From the NCBI GenBank assembly GCA_016219795.1, contig JACRKK010000041.1, forward strand, positions 1 to 5,997: a stretch of DNA of 5,997 nt. Direction: 5' to 3'. The translations under genes were made by a program, and so were the position numbers. A model generated the notes under the pieces. The model was not told the origin of the DNA, did no database searches, and worked only from the letters and a program-made list of their open reading frames with translations. This document shows positions 4,865 to 5,997 of the stretch, piece by piece (position 1 is the stretch's first letter; the number at the start of each line of letters is the position of its first letter). The stretch is from Candidatus Woesearchaeota archaeon. GTDB taxonomy: Archaea; Nanobdellota; Nanobdellia; Woesearchaeales; JACRKL01.

Positions 4865-5854
4865 ATGGTCACTTACAAAGATGCTGGTGTTGACATTGAT
4901 GCAGCAGAGGAAGCGGTCAGCAGGATTAAAAAACTGGCAAGATCCACGTTTTCTCCTGCTGTACTGACAGATATCGGCTCGTTTGGCGGCTTGTTTGCTC
5001 TGGATAAAAGTGCGTACAAAAATCCCGTGTTGGTGTCAAGCTGCGACGGTGTTGGCACAAAGCTTCGGATGGCATGGACAACCGGAACGTATGACACAGT
5101 AGGTCAGGATTTGGTGAACCATTGCTGCAATGATATTGCGGTGATGGGTGCAAAGCCTCTCTTTTTTCTGGATTATATTGGTACGGGAAAATTGAAGCCT
5201 GATATTATTGAGCAGATCATTAAAGGTTTCTCTGTTGCCTGCAAACAGAACAATTGCGCCCTGATAGGCGGCGAGATGGCAGAGATGCCGGGCATGTACA
5301 AGCCAGGAGAGTTTGATTTAGTGGGAACCATCGTTGGTGTGGTTGAAAAAGATCAGATTATTAATAGTTCTTCTATTACAACTGGTGACCAGTTGATGGG
5401 TGTGGCGTCTTCTGGTTTGCACACCAACGGCTATTCTCTGATCTACAAGATATTTAATGAGACGGAGCTGTTGCAGCACAAGGATGCGCTTATGGCAGTG
5501 CATCTTTCTTATGTTTATTTGATTACTTTGCTTCTGAAGAAATTTACAGTTAAGGGAATGGCACATGTTACCGGCTCAGGTATTGCAGGCAATCTTGAGA
5601 GGATATTGCCCAAGAGTGTGGATGCCAGAATCAACAGGAAAGCCTGGAAAACACCTGACGTTTTCCAGCTTATCCAGAAGAAAGGGAATGTTCCTGACGC
5701 TGACATGTGGCAGACGTACAATATGGGCATCGGGCTTGTTGTCGTGGTGAAGAAAGAAGATGTATCTTCAGTTCTTGCTGAGATTAAGAAATCAAAGCAT
5801 CAGGCGTATCTGATAGGGGAAGTGGTGACTGGGAAAGGGATGGTTCTAATTTAA
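4865..5854 (+). CDS. purM: PurM, phosphoribosylformylglycinamidine cyclo-ligase (AIR synthetase)
   Basis: PurM closes the imidazole ring: FGAM plus ATP gives AIR, the precursor of the PurE substrate. The 329 residues (E. coli PurM has about 345) show the family motifs in order. These are YKDAGVDIDA (4-13), SSCDGVGTKL (58-67), GQDLVNHCCNDI (80-91), IGGEMAEMPGMY (134-145), ASSGLHTNGYSL (181-192), HVTGSGIAGNLERILP (234-249), NMGIGLVVVV (286-295) and YLIGEVV (315-321). The conserved PT(R/K)IYV segment before the C-terminal domain is replaced by HLSYVYL (213-219), and the usual TGGG is TGSG; both may be lineage variation. The gene begins one base after the purE stop with a GAGG ribosome site 10 bases upstream (4851-4854), so the pair is one operon. 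An IS1-family element starts 5 bases after the stop. The stop codon lies within the likely target sequence, so the C-terminus should be native. Confidence 0.95.
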   Translation: MVTYKDAGVDIDAAEEAVSRIKKLARSTFSPAVLTDIGSFGGLFALDKSAYKNPVLVSSCDGVGTKLRMAWTTGTYDTVGQDLVNHCCNDIAVMGAKPLFFLDYIGTGKLKPDIIEQIIKGFSVACKQNNCALIGGEMAEMPGMYKPGEFDLVGTIVGVVEKDQIINSSSITTGDQLMGVASSGLHTNGYSLIYKIFNETELLQHKDALMAVHLSYVYLITLLLKKFTVKGMAHVTGSGIAGNLERILPKSVDARINRKAWKTPDVFQLIQKKGNVPDADMWQTYNMGIGLVVVVKKEDVSSVLAEIKKSKHQAYLIGEVVTGKGMVLI

Positions 5855-5859
5855 ATTTC
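5851..5859. repeat. Probable one-sided target-site duplication of the IS1-family element
   Basis: The nine bases TTAAATTTC directly abut the inferred insertion-sequence end. IS1-family elements duplicate 8-9 bases of target, often AT-rich, so this block (or its last 8 bases) is the predicted duplicate. The partner copy would lie beyond the right edge and cannot be seen here. Confidence 0.3.
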
Positions 5860-5883
5860 GGAAGTGTTATCATTTGACTGATA
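5860..5883 (-). repeat. Terminal inverted repeat of the IS1-family element
   Basis: Read inwards on the plus strand, the 24 bases from GGAAGTG to CTGATA match the right end of E. coli IS1 (GGTAATG to TTGATA), recalled from memory, at about 14 of 24 positions. The matches include the outer GG and the inner TGATA. This sets the outer boundary of the element at 5860. Confidence 0.6.
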
Positions 5884-5997
5884 AACGCTCCATATTTCTT
5901 TCTTGAAGAAATAGCCCAATAACTTTGTTATGGTTTTCAAGAGATTTGGAGAATGAACATGTTTTTCTCACCAATCTTCCAAGTCTTTGTCTGAGTG
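5870..5997 (-). CDS. IS1-family transposase, C-terminal fragment (partial at right edge)
   Basis: A minus-strand frame is open from the window edge to a TGA at 5872-5870, giving 41 complete codons. The stretch LRQRLGRLVRKTCSFSKSL and the following HNKVIGLFL match the C-terminal end of IS1 transposase (E. coli InsB, LRQHLARLGRKSLSFSKSV then HDKVIGHYL, from memory). This tail follows the catalytic DDE domain, which lies outside the window. The extra C-terminal residues QERNMERLSVK run into the terminal repeat, as the E. coli reading frame also does. No frameshift or stop is seen in the visible part. Confidence 0.85.
   Translation of the reverse strand, partial: LRQRLGRLVRKTCSFSKSLENHNKVIGLFLQERNMERLSVK

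Larger units (their letters stand above)
5860..5997 (-). mobile_element. IS1-family insertion sequence, 3' end only (continues beyond the right edge)
   Basis: The region holds the end of an IS1-type transposase and, outside it, a terminal repeat that begins GGAAGTG at 5860. The element is oriented so that the transposase reads towards purM, and its stop codon sits within the terminal repeat, as in E. coli IS1. It lies 5 bases after the purM stop, so it interrupts whatever originally followed the purine operon without breaking purM. Whether the element is complete or active cannot be judged from this fragment. Confidence 0.8.

Noticed and set aside
5852..5854. Truncation of PurM by the insertion sequence
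   Set aside because: The stop codon lies outside the element, in the inferred duplicated target, so it existed before insertion; PurM ends in a normal way after the GEVV motif.
1..5997. CRISPR array, tRNA or rRNA genes, toxin-antitoxin or defence system
   Set aside because: No regularly spaced repeats, cloverleaf-like blocks or defence-type domains were seen; nearly all bases are explained by housekeeping genes, one secreted protein and one insertion sequence.

Overview
The window is archaeal. It encodes the archaeal/eukaryotic-type proteins eL15 and Cbf5, has TATA boxes about 25 bases upstream of probable transcription starts, and has at least two genes that look leaderless. The style of eL15 (short start MGVYKYIREAWKKP) and the compact gene spacing recall DPANN archaea such as Woesearchaeota. 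That placement is from memory of the family, not from a tree. Several genes have bacterial-type relatives (the deoxyhypusine-synthase-like protein, PurE, PurM), which suggests exchange with bacteria.

Layout. Bases 1-141 hold the 3' end of an unidentified plus-strand gene. A minus-strand block follows. In transcription order it reads eL15 (3949->3371), cbf5 (3356->2328), a deoxyhypusine-synthase-like gene with its own promoter (2294->1305), a PHP-domain phosphoesterase 5 bases behind it (1299->601), and a small tyrosine-rich secreted protein with its own strong TATA box (547->149). The 143-base gap 3950-4092 is a divergent promoter region serving eL15 leftwards and a purine operon rightwards. 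The purine operon is purE (4093-4863) and purM (4865-5854), one base apart. From 5860 to the right edge is the end of an IS1-family insertion sequence, with the transposase C-terminus on the minus strand and a recognisable terminal repeat. It was inserted 5 bases after the purM stop.

Functional reading. eL15 and Cbf5 are ribosome components or ribosome-assembly functions. PurE and PurM act in de novo purine synthesis: PurM makes AIR, and PurE makes CAIR after the PurK step if it is class I. PurE carries a second, eroded PurE-like copy that lacks the catalytic motifs. The deoxyhypusine-synthase-like protein keeps the catalytic lysine. However, it looks like the bacterial DHS-like group, some members of which make homospermidine, and it differs from true DHS at positions that bind spermidine. 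Its role in hypusine or polyamine metabolism is the most interesting biochemical question here. No tRNA, rRNA, CRISPR array or defence system was seen.
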